This document shows positions 50,257 through 59,018 of a stretch of DNA of 64,000 nucleotides, in pieces. The stretch is from Vibrio taketomensis (GTDB lineage Bacteria; Pseudomonadota; Gammaproteobacteria; Enterobacterales; Vibrionaceae). The stretch spans positions 1,240,001 through 1,304,000 of the forward strand of contig NZ_AP019650.1 in the NCBI RefSeq assembly GCF_009938165.1, in the 5' to 3' direction. The notes under the pieces were generated by a model that was given only the letters and a program-made list of their open reading frames with translations, did no database searches and had not been told where the DNA came from. Position 1 is the first letter of the stretch; each line of letters starts with the position of its first letter. A program made the translations under genes and the position numbers.

Positions 50257-50283
50257 TAGACAAAAAACAACAAAATGTGACAG
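50257..50283 (+). promoter_or_regulatory. 27-nt regulatory element, copy upstream of tauE
   Basis: TAGACAAAAAACAAC...AAAATGTGACAG; 26 of 27 bases equal the copy upstream of yihU. Also lies 181 bases upstream of the divergent glycyl radical enzyme gene. Confidence 0.75.
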
Positions 50284-50352
50284 ATGCAATGGTAATTAAT
50301 CCTAATAAATTTATAGTGACGCTTCATTCACTACGCTCTATCAAATGGATAT

Positions 50353-51093
50353 ATGGACACCACGATAATTCTCATCTCGTTGATCATAGCTCTGGCAGGC
50401 TTTACACAAGGTCTTACTGGGTTTGGGTCTGCACTTGTTTCCGTTCCCCTACTTTCTCTGATCGTAGGTGCACAAACGGCAGTGCCAATTGCGGGTATTT
50501 TTGGCTGGTTGGTAACACTACCAATCGTGTGGAAAATGCGACATTCAATTCAACGTCAAACCGGTTTGATCCTGTTTGCGGGTTCTGTACCAGCCTCTTT
50601 TGTTGGGGCAAAACTATTGGCAAGCATGCCGTCTCAATACATTTTGTTGACGATGGGTGCGGTGCTCATTATCTCAAGCATTCACTCGTTACGTGCAACT
50701 AAGCCTTTGTTTAAAGAGGCTTCTATGCCACTAACGATCGGTGCTGGTTTTACCTCAGGCGTACTTGGAGCAAGTGTTGGTGAGTCAGGTCCACCAGTTA
50801 TTGCTTACACATCAATGCAGCCTTGGACAGCGGACCAAACCAAATCAACGTTAGCGTTCTTCTTTATGCTACAAATGATTGGTGCCAACGTAAGCTTCTG
50901 GAATGAAGGCTTGATTACAGACGAAGTTGTTTCACACGTGATCTCTGCTCTACCTGCTTTCGCAATTGGTTTGGCAGGCGGTATGATCGGTTACCACTTC
51001 CTACAGAAGTACAAGATCGACTACCACAAGATTGTGCATAGCTTCCTACTCGTCATGGGCTTTATGCTTGTGTTCAAAAATGTAAGTTTTTAG
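50353..51093 (+). CDS. tauE: TauE/SafE-family sulfite or sulfonate exporter
   Basis: 246 aa with about 8 membrane segments. The N-terminal GFTQGLTGFGSALVSVPLLSL and the repeated half GAGFTSGVLGASVGESGPPVIAY are the TauE/SafE signature. Such exporters accompany sulfonate catabolism and remove sulfite or organosulfonate end products. Divergent from the glycyl radical enzyme across 276 bases. If the radical enzyme is a C-S lyase, sulfite is the expected cargo; otherwise dihydroxypropanesulfonate. Confidence 0.88.
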   Translation: MDTTIILISLIIALAGFTQGLTGFGSALVSVPLLSLIVGAQTAVPIAGIFGWLVTLPIVWKMRHSIQRQTGLILFAGSVPASFVGAKLLASMPSQYILLTMGAVLIISSIHSLRATKPLFKEASMPLTIGAGFTSGVLGASVGESGPPVIAYTSMQPWTADQTKSTLAFFFMLQMIGANVSFWNEGLITDEVVSHVISALPAFAIGLAGGMIGYHFLQKYKIDYHKIVHSFLLVMGFMLVFKNVSF

Positions 51094-51203
51094 ACATTTC
51101 GAAATTTTTGGTGGATTTTAAACAAACGGCAGTCATCACACTGCCGTTTTTGTTTAGGTACTCGTAGTCAATTAAGTCGACTTCATGGGAGACAGCGTCT
51201 CAC

Positions 51204-51971
51204 TTAGAAATTGAAGGCAAACCCTGCCCCTAAAGCACTCTCATCAAAATTGTAGTTGGAGATCGTTAAACCGTAACCCGTTTCAGCTTTGACATAGCCA
51301 TTCAAACCTTGATAAAGCGGAAAACGCCACGACACACGGTAAAACCCCTTCTCCCAGTCTTCGGTAAATAAGTTGGCAATGGTCAGCTTAATTTCCTGAT
51401 TAGAAGATGGCTGCCAACCGAGTTCAACCTCCCCATACCCTAAGAAATCGACAATATCTGGGTTATATTTTTTGCTACCCACATTGACCCAAGGCTTAAA
51501 GCGTAAAAAGCCTTGATCAAATTGCCACTTCGCATCGGCATAGGCTCGGTTCCAACTGACCTCTTCATCGCCACCCGCACCATTAGATTGGTGTTCAAAG
51601 CCCAGTGAGACTTGCCAAATGTCATACACCAATTGATAGAAGAGTTCGGGATTGTACTCATGATCTCGAAAGTAGGCGGAATCGTCATACGCTTCCCAGT
51701 TTGAACGCTGCGTATAGCCAACAAATAGACCGTGTTCATCCCATGTTAGCAGCTTGTATTTCACACTTAATTGAAATTGAACAAAGGTATCTTTTGCTGC
51801 GTGCCCATTTGGGTTGAGCGGTTCATAGCGGGCTTGATTTACTTTGCTTTCGTGGTAAACCGGCAATAAATAATTATCTCTATTGGCAGAAAAACGACTC
51901 TCTTCTGCATGGGAGGTAGAGAGGAACACCACAGGTAATATCGGCACTACCCATCCAACGTTTAACCTCAT
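51204..51971 (-). CDS. pldA: Outer-membrane phospholipase A (PldA/OMPLA)
   Basis: About 255 aa from ATG 51971 (MRLNVGWVVPILPVVFLSTSHA, a signal peptide; GGGGG just upstream). The adjacent ATG 51974 is equally possible, and a longer in-frame start at 52040 is unlikely. The catalytic His-Ser pair is in GFEHQSNGAGG and the Asn in SWNRAYADAKW, as in E. coli OMPLA; the rest is 12-strand barrel sequence ending GAGFAFNF with a terminal Phe. It hydrolyses mislocalised outer-leaflet phospholipids. Single-gene unit, convergent with tauE. Confidence 0.9.
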   Translation of the reverse strand: MRLNVGWVVPILPVVFLSTSHAEESRFSANRDNYLLPVYHESKVNQARYEPLNPNGHAAKDTFVQFQLSVKYKLLTWDEHGLFVGYTQRSNWEAYDDSAYFRDHEYNPELFYQLVYDIWQVSLGFEHQSNGAGGDEEVSWNRAYADAKWQFDQGFLRFKPWVNVGSKKYNPDIVDFLGYGEVELGWQPSSNQEIKLTIANLFTEDWEKGFYRVSWRFPLYQGLNGYVKAETGYGLTISNYNFDESALGAGFAFNF

Positions 51972-51974
51972 CAT

Positions 51975-52393
51975 CTTCCCCCTTTTCATTCGAATTATTT
52001 CGTTAATTGCCAAATACCCTATCGGAAGTTTAGCTCCCAATAGTCAATCGTTATCTCTTATTTTCATTCACTTAGCTTGTCAGATTGCAATACAAACGAG
52101 GGCTCTCCGGACTGCAAGTCAAAGGGGAACTCCCAAAATTGCTACATATTTAAGTTAAGTCATTGTTTTTATCATGCTAGATCAAACGCGACAGCATAAC
52201 AATAAACGCGAGACTCCATCATTGTGGGTATACACATCCTGATGCAAATGATGAGTGCATAAGAATAAAACGAAGGAAGATAACCTTTGTTAAACACCGT
52301 CCACTCTTGGCTTGTTACATAACCGCCATCAATGAAATTTTTTAATCGTCCTTTAGGTCTTTTCCTACACACAAACAATGAGGTACATAAATT
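51975..52393. other. Intergenic region between pldA and the DUF417 gene
   Basis: About 420 bases between divergent genes. No credible gene or strong hairpin seen; promoters for both genes are presumably here. Confidence 0.35.
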
Positions 52394-52858
52394 ATGCATG
52401 CTGTAGAAAACGACGTTAGAAGAGACGACACTAGAAGAGACAACATCGGATACCTAATCGGTGTTTTTGGCGTTTCACTGGTTCTCGCTTGGATTGGAAT
52501 TTACAAATTCACACCGACTGAAGCTAAACTCATTCAGCCGCTGGTTGAAAATCATTTCGCCATGGGGTGGTTGTATAACCTCATCTCCGTTCAAGCCGTA
52601 TCCAATCTTATTGGAGCCACTGAAATCATTGTTGCTATTGGTCTTATTATTGGTATCAAGTACACCAAAATAGCCTATTTCTCTGGTATTGCGGCCGCAC
52701 TTATCTTTGTCGTTACCTTAAGCTTTCTTCTGACAACGCCAAACACGTGGAAGGTCTCCGACGGCGTATTAGTGACCAATTTTTTCTTAGTGAAGGACAT
52801 TCTATTTCTAGCAATAGCGGTGAGCGTTATCGAACGAAATAAACCTAGTAGACAATAA
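52394..52858 (+). CDS. DUF417 (YkgB/RclC-type) inner-membrane protein
   Basis: 154 aa with four membrane segments (LVLAWIGIYKFTPTEAKLIQPLV near the N-terminus, then LIGATEIIVAIGLIIG and IAAALIFVVTLSFLLTTP). The FTPTEA and SPLV-like region is characteristic of DUF417. In E. coli, RclC belongs to a reactive-chlorine resistance operon; here the gene stands alone, so its role is open. Confidence 0.8.
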   Translation: MHAVENDVRRDDTRRDNIGYLIGVFGVSLVLAWIGIYKFTPTEAKLIQPLVENHFAMGWLYNLISVQAVSNLIGATEIIVAIGLIIGIKYTKIAYFSGIAAALIFVVTLSFLLTTPNTWKVSDGVLVTNFFLVKDILFLAIAVSVIERNKPSRQ

Positions 52859-52991
52859 TTACTGAGCCCATTTTCACACCTTCCAAACTCACTTTTCGGC
52901 ACGAGTGTTTTATGGAATCGCTCAATTAAAAAGTGTCTGCTTTAAATCGCTAGGTATACTCATACAAGGCATACCTAGCTTCAAGACTACT

Positions 52992-53999
52992 TTATGACAA
53001 ACTAATTTGATTATTGAAATGTAGTAAGTGCTGCTTTACCTCATCTGACGCAAAAGAGCTATTTACACTGTAGGTGTATATTTGTTGGTAATCTTCTTTG
53101 GTCAACTTGAAGGTTTCGATAACCTTTCTCACCTCATTTGTCATCGTGGTTTTAGAAACCGTTCTATTGTCAGTGTTGATCGTCACTACAATCCCATCTT
53201 GGTAAAATTCGCCAATTGGGTGATGCGAAAATGCCTCGATACATTTGGTGTGGACATTACTTGTTGGACAGATTTCTAGAGCAATCGCCTGATCTTTTAC
53301 AACTGAGTAGGCGTCGCTATGATCTTTCATATGAACGCCGTGTCCAATGCGCTCAGCATTCAAAGTAGTAACAGCATCATAAACGTTCTTTCCATACCAC
53401 TGTTCGCCAGCATGAACGGTCAATCGGTAGCCTTTATCTGCGGCATATTGAGTAAATTCTGGAAAATCAGCGCAGAAATCCGGCTTCTCACCACCAGCAA
53501 TATCAAATGCCACAACACCATTATTTAACCAAGCAGCACCAGCATCAATGACCGCTTTGATCTGATCTTGGGGCATACCTCTGAGTACAGACAAAATGTA
53601 GTTACCATGAATATCATACATTGCCTCCGCTCTTTTCATCCCGCTGACAACACTTTCAATGATGTCGGAAATGCTTAACCCCAAATTTTGATGCAGTAAT
53701 GGACCAAACCTAACTTCCAGATACTTTACATTTTCATTTGCGGCATCTTCGAATAACTCAAAAGAAATGCGCTCTAACGTGTCTTTCGTTTGCATAACCT
53801 TGATTGGTAAATCGAAGCAATCGATGTATTCATCGAGGTTCTGACAGTCTTCCGGAGCGGATAAAGCGCTTACTAGGGCGTCTTTATCCTCTTTTTTGGC
53901 CAAACCTTGCTTTACTGCGAGTTCAAAAATCGTTTCCGGTCTAACGCTGCCATCTAAATGGCAATGAAGATCAATTTTCGGCAGGGCTAAATAGTTCAT
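52992..53999 (-). CDS. add: Adenosine deaminase
   Basis: 335 aa, normal length. Zinc motif PKIDLHCHLDGSVRPET at the N-terminus, catalytic TVHAGEQW (about residue 200), RIGHGVHM (His/Glu proton shuttle) and TINTDNRTVS with the final metal ligand Asp. Deaminates adenosine and deoxyadenosine to inosine in the cytoplasm. Divergent from a LysR regulator 102 bases away, which probably controls it. Confidence 0.92.
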   Translation of the reverse strand: MNYLALPKIDLHCHLDGSVRPETIFELAVKQGLAKKEDKDALVSALSAPEDCQNLDEYIDCFDLPIKVMQTKDTLERISFELFEDAANENVKYLEVRFGPLLHQNLGLSISDIIESVVSGMKRAEAMYDIHGNYILSVLRGMPQDQIKAVIDAGAAWLNNGVVAFDIAGGEKPDFCADFPEFTQYAADKGYRLTVHAGEQWYGKNVYDAVTTLNAERIGHGVHMKDHSDAYSVVKDQAIALEICPTSNVHTKCIEAFSHHPIGEFYQDGIVVTINTDNRTVSKTTMTNEVRKVIETFKLTKEDYQQIYTYSVNSSFASDEVKQHLLHFNNQISLS

Positions 54000-54101
54000 A
54001 TCTCTGGTTCTAACTTGTGGATTTGACGGCTAATCTATCCAAAATAATGTATGATTTGAATTGACGATATTTCCATTAAACTATGAATCTGAGGAATAAT
54101 T

Positions 54102-55061
54102 GTGGTCAATATTAATACCCTCCTAAAGTGTGATATGAACTTATTGCTCTGTTTTCAAGTGCTAATGGAAGAGCAAAATGTCAGTCGTGCTGCGCAGCGG
54201 TTATGTCTATCTCAATCTGCTGTTAGCAAACAGCTCACTCGACTTCGAACATGGTTTGACGATCCTCTTTTCGAACGCTCAGCTAGGGGTTTGTTACCCA
54301 CGCCAAAAGCACTATTCATTGCGCCACAGATACAAAAAATTCTCGTCAACGTGGAAATGTTGAATTGGGAAAAGGCGTTCACACCTTTCGAAAGTACCCG
54401 ATCATTTCAACTAGAGTTAGTGGAAACGGCATACAACTCAATTTATCCAAACATCGCCGTAGAAGCATTAACCCAAGCACCAAAGGTTGCTTTAAAAACA
54501 AAAACATGGAATGAAGACACATTCGAGCGCTTATTAAAACGAGATATTGATTTTGGTATCGGTATGGTCGAATTTGACGAAAGAGCGAAACTCCAAGTTC
54601 ATCATCTCCCTAAAGAGCTAGAATGCGTCGAGGTAATGCGAGACCATGCGGTCTGCCTTATGCGTCCGGAGCATCCTGCATCCAAACTAGACTGGAATCT
54701 ACAGACATTTTTGCAATTTCGTCATATACATGTGATTACCGGAGGCGTGGGAAGTTGGCTTTTGTTTGACCTTCTCAACAATAAAGATATACAGCTTGAT
54801 GTCGCCTTGAATGTGCCGGATCTAGGCAGCGCCATTACCGTTTGCCAGAAAAGCGATCTCCTTATGTGCTATCCATACAGCGCGGTGAAGAAAATTATCG
54901 AGGATGGTATTTTGATTGCGAAGCCTATACCAATAAGCTTAGAGCCTGGAGCGTTATTTCTATTTTGGCACAAGTACTTTAATACCGATCCTAGCCATGT
55001 GTGGCTGAAAGAGCTAATCATTGAACGTTGCAGCGTTCTCGGCAACGTGAATACAGAATAG
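54102..55061 (+). CDS. LysR-family transcriptional regulator
   Basis: 319 aa from GTG 54102, with GAGGA upstream. N-terminal helix-turn-helix (FQVLMEEQNVSRAAQRLCLSQ, SAVSKQLTRLRTWFDDPLFER), then a LysR substrate-binding domain. Divergent from add, the classic arrangement for a LysR activator and its target, so it may respond to a purine nucleoside. Single-gene unit on the plus strand. Confidence 0.88.
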   Translation: MVNINTLLKCDMNLLLCFQVLMEEQNVSRAAQRLCLSQSAVSKQLTRLRTWFDDPLFERSARGLLPTPKALFIAPQIQKILVNVEMLNWEKAFTPFESTRSFQLELVETAYNSIYPNIAVEALTQAPKVALKTKTWNEDTFERLLKRDIDFGIGMVEFDERAKLQVHHLPKELECVEVMRDHAVCLMRPEHPASKLDWNLQTFLQFRHIHVITGGVGSWLLFDLLNNKDIQLDVALNVPDLGSAITVCQKSDLLMCYPYSAVKKIIEDGILIAKPIPISLEPGALFLFWHKYFNTDPSHVWLKELIIERCSVLGNVNTE

Positions 55062-55202
55062 ACCGGCACTGTGACGACAAAAATCTCGTCGAATAGGCTT
55101 GGCTTGAGGTGGCATTGTGTTACCGCATTTAGTCACTAAAACGTTACAACGTCCTCCCCTTATAGTGATAAAATCACCGCATCAGAATTATTGAGAGAAT
55201 CT

Positions 55203-55541
55203 ATGTTTATCCATCATGTAAATGGCATCGACTGGCTAGTGATTACCGCCTTTGAAGAATTCAAAACAATGTTTATCGAGGATGCGGGAACGATCCCCTC
55301 TTGCTTCTCTACGGCCAGTGAACTGAGCCTGATTGATCAAGCCAAGCGCACTTATGGATATTTACCTTCACTTGATGGAGGAATAACCGATACAGGTACG
55401 TTTCAAAGTAAGGATAACGAAGAAGATTTGAATCCACAGCTTGCTTGCCTTGTGGAGGGGCGTGGTCGAGTATTTATCTATCACGGCGGCTTTGTCGCGT
55501 TTGTCGATGACGAACAAACCTTTATTACGCGAATGAACTGA
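55203..55541 (+). CDS. Hypothetical protein
   Basis: 112 aa from ATG 55203, with GAGAG before it. No recognised domain; rather acidic, with one CLVEG cysteine and no membrane segment. Ends about 90 bases before a REP-like hairpin. Codon pattern looks coding. Function unknown. Confidence 0.55.
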   Translation: MFIHHVNGIDWLVITAFEEFKTMFIEDAGTIPSCFSTASELSLIDQAKRTYGYLPSLDGGITDTGTFQSKDNEEDLNPQLACLVEGRGRVFIYHGGFVAFVDDEQTFITRMN

Positions 55542-55630
55542 CCTGTACTCTGTCTTTGAGCTCGGCAAGTCAATATCCCTAGCCGATAGCAAATCTATCC
55601 AACCCAATATCATTCATACTACAAATCATG

Positions 55631-55650
55631 ATTCCCGCATTAGCGGGAAT
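55631..55650. repeat. REP-like palindrome, copy 1
   Basis: ATTCCCGC-ATTA-GCGGGAAT, perfect 8-bp stem. The same arms occur at 63845-63864 with another loop, both after the end of a short gene. Confidence 0.55.
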
Positions 55651-55820
55651 AAATACCTTTGAAACATTCGATTCACCAATTGGGTCGTCACCATCACGGT
55701 ACGCATACGTATTTCTAAGTTGTCAAAGTGTAACTCTTTGGTTAGTGTATTTACTTCACTGCAATACGGTTACATCTATTACTAATCAATAACATGCTCT
55801 CATTGTTTAGGAAAATGGCT

Positions 55821-56498
55821 ATGGCACACTCAAATACACTCCAGTTGTTACTTGTCGAAGACAATCTTGAATTGGCTGAAACGACTATCGAGCACTTTGA
55901 GTTAGAGGGTATTGGATGCGATCACGTCTCAAATGGTTCCGCTGCCCTCGATGTAATGGTGAAAGCTCACCCTGACGTGGTGATTCTCGATGTCAATTTA
56001 CCCCGTTTTTCAGGTTTGGAAGTGTGTAAAAAATTACGAGAACAAGGTAATGATGTACCCATCATTATGCTGACTGCTCGTGATTCATTGGATGACAAAA
56101 TTGCAGGATTTGAAGCAGGCGCTGATGATTATTTGACGAAGCCATTCGCCTTTGAAGAACTGTTAATGCGAGTCAGAGTGCTCTCTCGTCGTCGCAGTGG
56201 TGAAGTGAACGTCATCACACTCAAAGATCTGCAAATGAATGTCAAAGAGCGCAACGTAAAGCGTGGGATGGATGAAATTAAACTCTCACCGACGGGCTAC
56301 CGTATTCTCGAGGCGTTGCTGCGCTCAACACCCAACCCAATCAGTCGAGAAGATTTGATCCAAAAGGTGTGGGGGGACGAACAACCCGATACCAACAGCC
56401 TAAAAGTACACATGTTTAAATTGAGGCACGCACTTGATGCGAACTATGAGGAAAAGCTGCTTCACACAGTGAAAAGCTTTGGCTTTGTCCTCAGATAG
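55821..56498 (+). CDS. OmpR-family response regulator (orphan)
   Basis: 225 aa from ATG 55821, with AGGAAAA upstream; earlier in-frame ATGs at 55794 and 55815 are possible. Receiver domain with LLVEDNLELAE acidic pocket, phospho-Asp in VVILDVNLPRFSG and Lys in DDYLTKPFAF; winged-helix DNA-binding domain ending KSFGFVLR. No kinase gene adjacent on this strand; it closely resembles the second regulator at 58319-59002, so the two may share the histidine kinase. Convergent with the pilin at 56578. Confidence 0.9.
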   Translation: MAHSNTLQLLLVEDNLELAETTIEHFELEGIGCDHVSNGSAALDVMVKAHPDVVILDVNLPRFSGLEVCKKLREQGNDVPIIMLTARDSLDDKIAGFEAGADDYLTKPFAFEELLMRVRVLSRRRSGEVNVITLKDLQMNVKERNVKRGMDEIKLSPTGYRILEALLRSTPNPISREDLIQKVWGDEQPDTNSLKVHMFKLRHALDANYEEKLLHTVKSFGFVLR

Positions 56499-56577
56499 TG
56501 GCGGGTTTTAACATGCCGAGGTTTGAATACGCACTTCAGGCCAGTCACGTTTTGATACCTTACTTGGCATTGAAAGT

Positions 56578-57017
56578 TCACGCTTTTGCGTCTAAGTCTG
56601 AGGTAAAGAAAATATAAATATGATTGTTTGGTGTGCTTTTGTCGGTAAAAAACTCAGCCACACTCGGGTCTTTTTGCGCGGTGGTGAGTGACACAGCATC
56701 TAGATTTAACCACGCCAATACTTGTCGGTTTATCTCATCAAAAGAATCACTGCCATCGACTCTTGGGTAACCATTTCTTAGCGGAATCATTACGCCATTA
56801 ATGGCAATTTCCTGCTCACCATTCTCTAAACCTTCAACAAGTACACGCGCATGCTCCATTTCGAGCCCTGACTGCATTGTTGCCGCGACACTTTCCATGA
56901 TCGCAACTTTAGAATCGCGTTGGTAATTGAAAAACGAGGTGCGGCTAGCAGTGCCAAGATAGCCAGAATAACGAGCACAATGACGAGCCCGATGAGTGTA
57001 AAACCATTTTTCTTCAC
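56578..57017 (-). CDS. MshA-like type IV pilin lacking Glu5, one frameshift
   Basis: ATG 57017: MKKNGFTLIGLVIVLVILAILALLAAPRF is a prepilin leader plus N-terminal helix, but position 5 of the mature protein, normally Glu, is Gly (FTLIGL). A frameshift after about residue 29 is needed to reach SFFNYQRDSKVAIMESVAATMQ and the C-terminal globular domain ending at 56578. No C-terminal disulfide pair is visible. It is the last gene of the kinase/regulator operon, 15 bases after the histidine kinase. Confidence 0.7.
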
Positions 57018-57031
57018 ATTCGTTACCCACT

Positions 57032-58309
57032 TTACGCAAATATCACTTTAACCACGCGCCCATTTGTCAGTACTTGCTCTTGATAGTGCCAGAAGTACTT
57101 ATCGCAGATTTGTTTGATCAACATTAGCCCAAGGCCAAATCCAGTGGTTTCATGGGTCAGATCGTTACTCACATCTTGATTTATAACCTCAACCTGCATA
57201 TGACTTTGAGTGATGACCACCGTCCCCTCGATCGTATGCTGAAAAGCATTGCGAATTAGGTTAGTCAGCACAATTTTACACATATCAGAAAGATGCAAGC
57301 ACTCATAGCTATCAACGTGAATTTCCACTTCCACGGATTTTCCATCCAGCAGATAACGCTGCTCATTCACAACTTGTTCCACCAACATACCAAGACTTGT
57401 CATCGTCTCTTTCAGTTCGGTGGATTTTTCATGGTTGAGCCATAGTAAACTCTCGCATAAATTCGACATCGCCACACTGTTGTTTTCGATTCTTTGCAGA
57501 TTTTTCAACAATCGCTCTTTAGGCATATCGTTCGCGATCATTTTATTCATCAACTCAGCGTTTGATCGAATAACGGCAATCGGCGTGCGCAGTTCATGGC
57601 TTGCATATCGAATAAACTCTTTTTCTTTATTGACGCTTTTTTGCACCGCAGACAAGGAGTTATTAATGACTCGAGCCATCATATTCAATTCAGAGAACTT
57701 AAAGTCAGGCATCGTCGCTAAGTCGCTACTTTCTCGAATACCCATCGCCCAAGATTTTAGCTCTTCTACTGGCTTCGTCACTTTATGCAAAATGATGAAC
57801 AAACCAATTAAGAAAAATGCCAAAAGTACGGCAACAAACAACAAGATATAATCCAGTTGTGGCAATAAATTTATGTTGAGCGTATCGGTCAATTCATCAA
57901 ATTCATCTTTGTTTATCTTCACGGCCACATATTTGGTAGACCCTGCAACATCCGTTTTAATCAACAAATAGATAAACCGATTAGGTTCTAAATCTTCGCT
58001 GTAGGACACTTCCGTAGATTTACAAAGCTCACCCATCTTGATGCTATGTTCGTTGAACTTTAACTGGAAAATCAGTGGTAAGTCATTCCAACTTGACGTG
58101 ATCACGAAAGGAGAATTGATTATCGGTTTGCCATCTGTCGGGTGTTCGGTTTCGGCCTTAATGAGCATCACGCCCTTAACCACCAAATCAACACCAATGT
58201 AAAGATTATAAGTACTGTAAGAGCCTGCAACTGTCGCAAGTATCATCCCCAACGCGACAGAAACACTGATGACGTAAACTCTAAGGCTCTCTTTAATCTT
58301 CACTGGCAT
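57032..58309 (-). CDS. Sensor histidine kinase
   Basis: 425 aa. Two membrane segments (about residues 10-32 and 152-172) flank a periplasmic sensor of about 120 residues with one Cys (MGELCKSTE); then a HAMP-like linker, HisKA with the phospho-His in FIRYASHELRTPIAVIRS, N-box LTNLIRNAFQHT and G-box GFGLGLMLI. Starts nine bases after its response regulator's stop, and a pilin follows, so regulator, kinase and pilin form one operon. The stimulus is unknown; pilin contact is a speculative option. Confidence 0.9.
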   Translation of the reverse strand: MPVKIKESLRVYVISVSVALGMILATVAGSYSTYNLYIGVDLVVKGVMLIKAETEHPTDGKPIINSPFVITSSWNDLPLIFQLKFNEHSIKMGELCKSTEVSYSEDLEPNRFIYLLIKTDVAGSTKYVAVKINKDEFDELTDTLNINLLPQLDYILLFVAVLLAFFLIGLFIILHKVTKPVEELKSWAMGIRESSDLATMPDFKFSELNMMARVINNSLSAVQKSVNKEKEFIRYASHELRTPIAVIRSNAELMNKMIANDMPKERLLKNLQRIENNSVAMSNLCESLLWLNHEKSTELKETMTSLGMLVEQVVNEQRYLLDGKSVEVEIHVDSYECLHLSDMCKIVLTNLIRNAFQHTIEGTVVITQSHMQVEVINQDVSNDLTHETTGFGLGLMLIKQICDKYFWHYQEQVLTNGRVVKVIFA

Positions 58310-58318
58310 ATCCTATTT

Positions 58319-59002
58319 TTACTGCTCTGCGCGCAGCACATAACCGAAATTGGGTAGCGTATGAATCAATTTGGTGTCGCGATCTTTATCAACCGCTTGG
58401 CGAAGTTTGAACATGTGCACTTTCAAACTATTGCTCTCTGGTGATGCATCTCCCCATACCAAACGTATTATTTTGCTTTTACTTACCGGAGAGGGGCTCG
58501 CTCTCATCATCACTTTTAAAATGCCGTAGCAAGTGGGTGAAAGATTTAATTCTTGCCCACCTCGAAACACCGTTCGGCTCTCCAGATCCAGAACTAAATC
58601 ATCAACCACAAACTGTGCTTGAGCGCCATTTCTGCGCTTGAGTAGCACCTGAACCCTTGCCATTAGCTCTTCAAGCGCAAATGGCTTAATCATGTAATCA
58701 TCCGCGCCGACTTGGAAACCTGCGAGCTTATCATTCAGGCCGCTGCGCGCTGTGAGAATCAACACCGGAAGATCAATTCCATCTAGACGCATCTCTTCGC
58801 AGACTCTCAACCCTGATAGCTGCGGTAAATTCACATCGAGAATAACCAAATCGTATTCATCAGAGCGCGCGAGTTTTAAGGCCAACATGCCGTTAGATAC
58901 ATGGTCACAATTGATCCCCTGCATCTCAAAATATTCCATGATGGTCTTCGCTAGCTCAATATTATCATCGACCAACAATATATGTTTGTGTATTACATCC
59001 AT
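58319..59002 (-). CDS. OmpR-family response regulator, partner of the adjacent kinase
   Basis: 227 aa. Receiver with ILLVDDNIELAK, phospho-Asp in LVILDVNLPQLSG and Lys in DDYMIKPFALEEL; C-terminal winged helix (NSLKVHMFKLRQAVDKDRDTK, NFGYVLR). Shares its plan and many motifs with the orphan regulator at 55821. Immediately downstream of a pilin gene (17 bases) and upstream of the kinase. Confidence 0.92.
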   Translation of the reverse strand: MDVIHKHILLVDDNIELAKTIMEYFEMQGINCDHVSNGMLALKLARSDEYDLVILDVNLPQLSGLRVCEEMRLDGIDLPVLILTARSGLNDKLAGFQVGADDYMIKPFALEELMARVQVLLKRRNGAQAQFVVDDLVLDLESRTVFRGGQELNLSPTCYGILKVMMRASPSPVSKSKIIRLVWGDASPESNSLKVHMFKLRQAVDKDRDTKLIHTLPNFGYVLRAEQ

Positions 59003-59018
59003 TTACTTTATTCCATCA

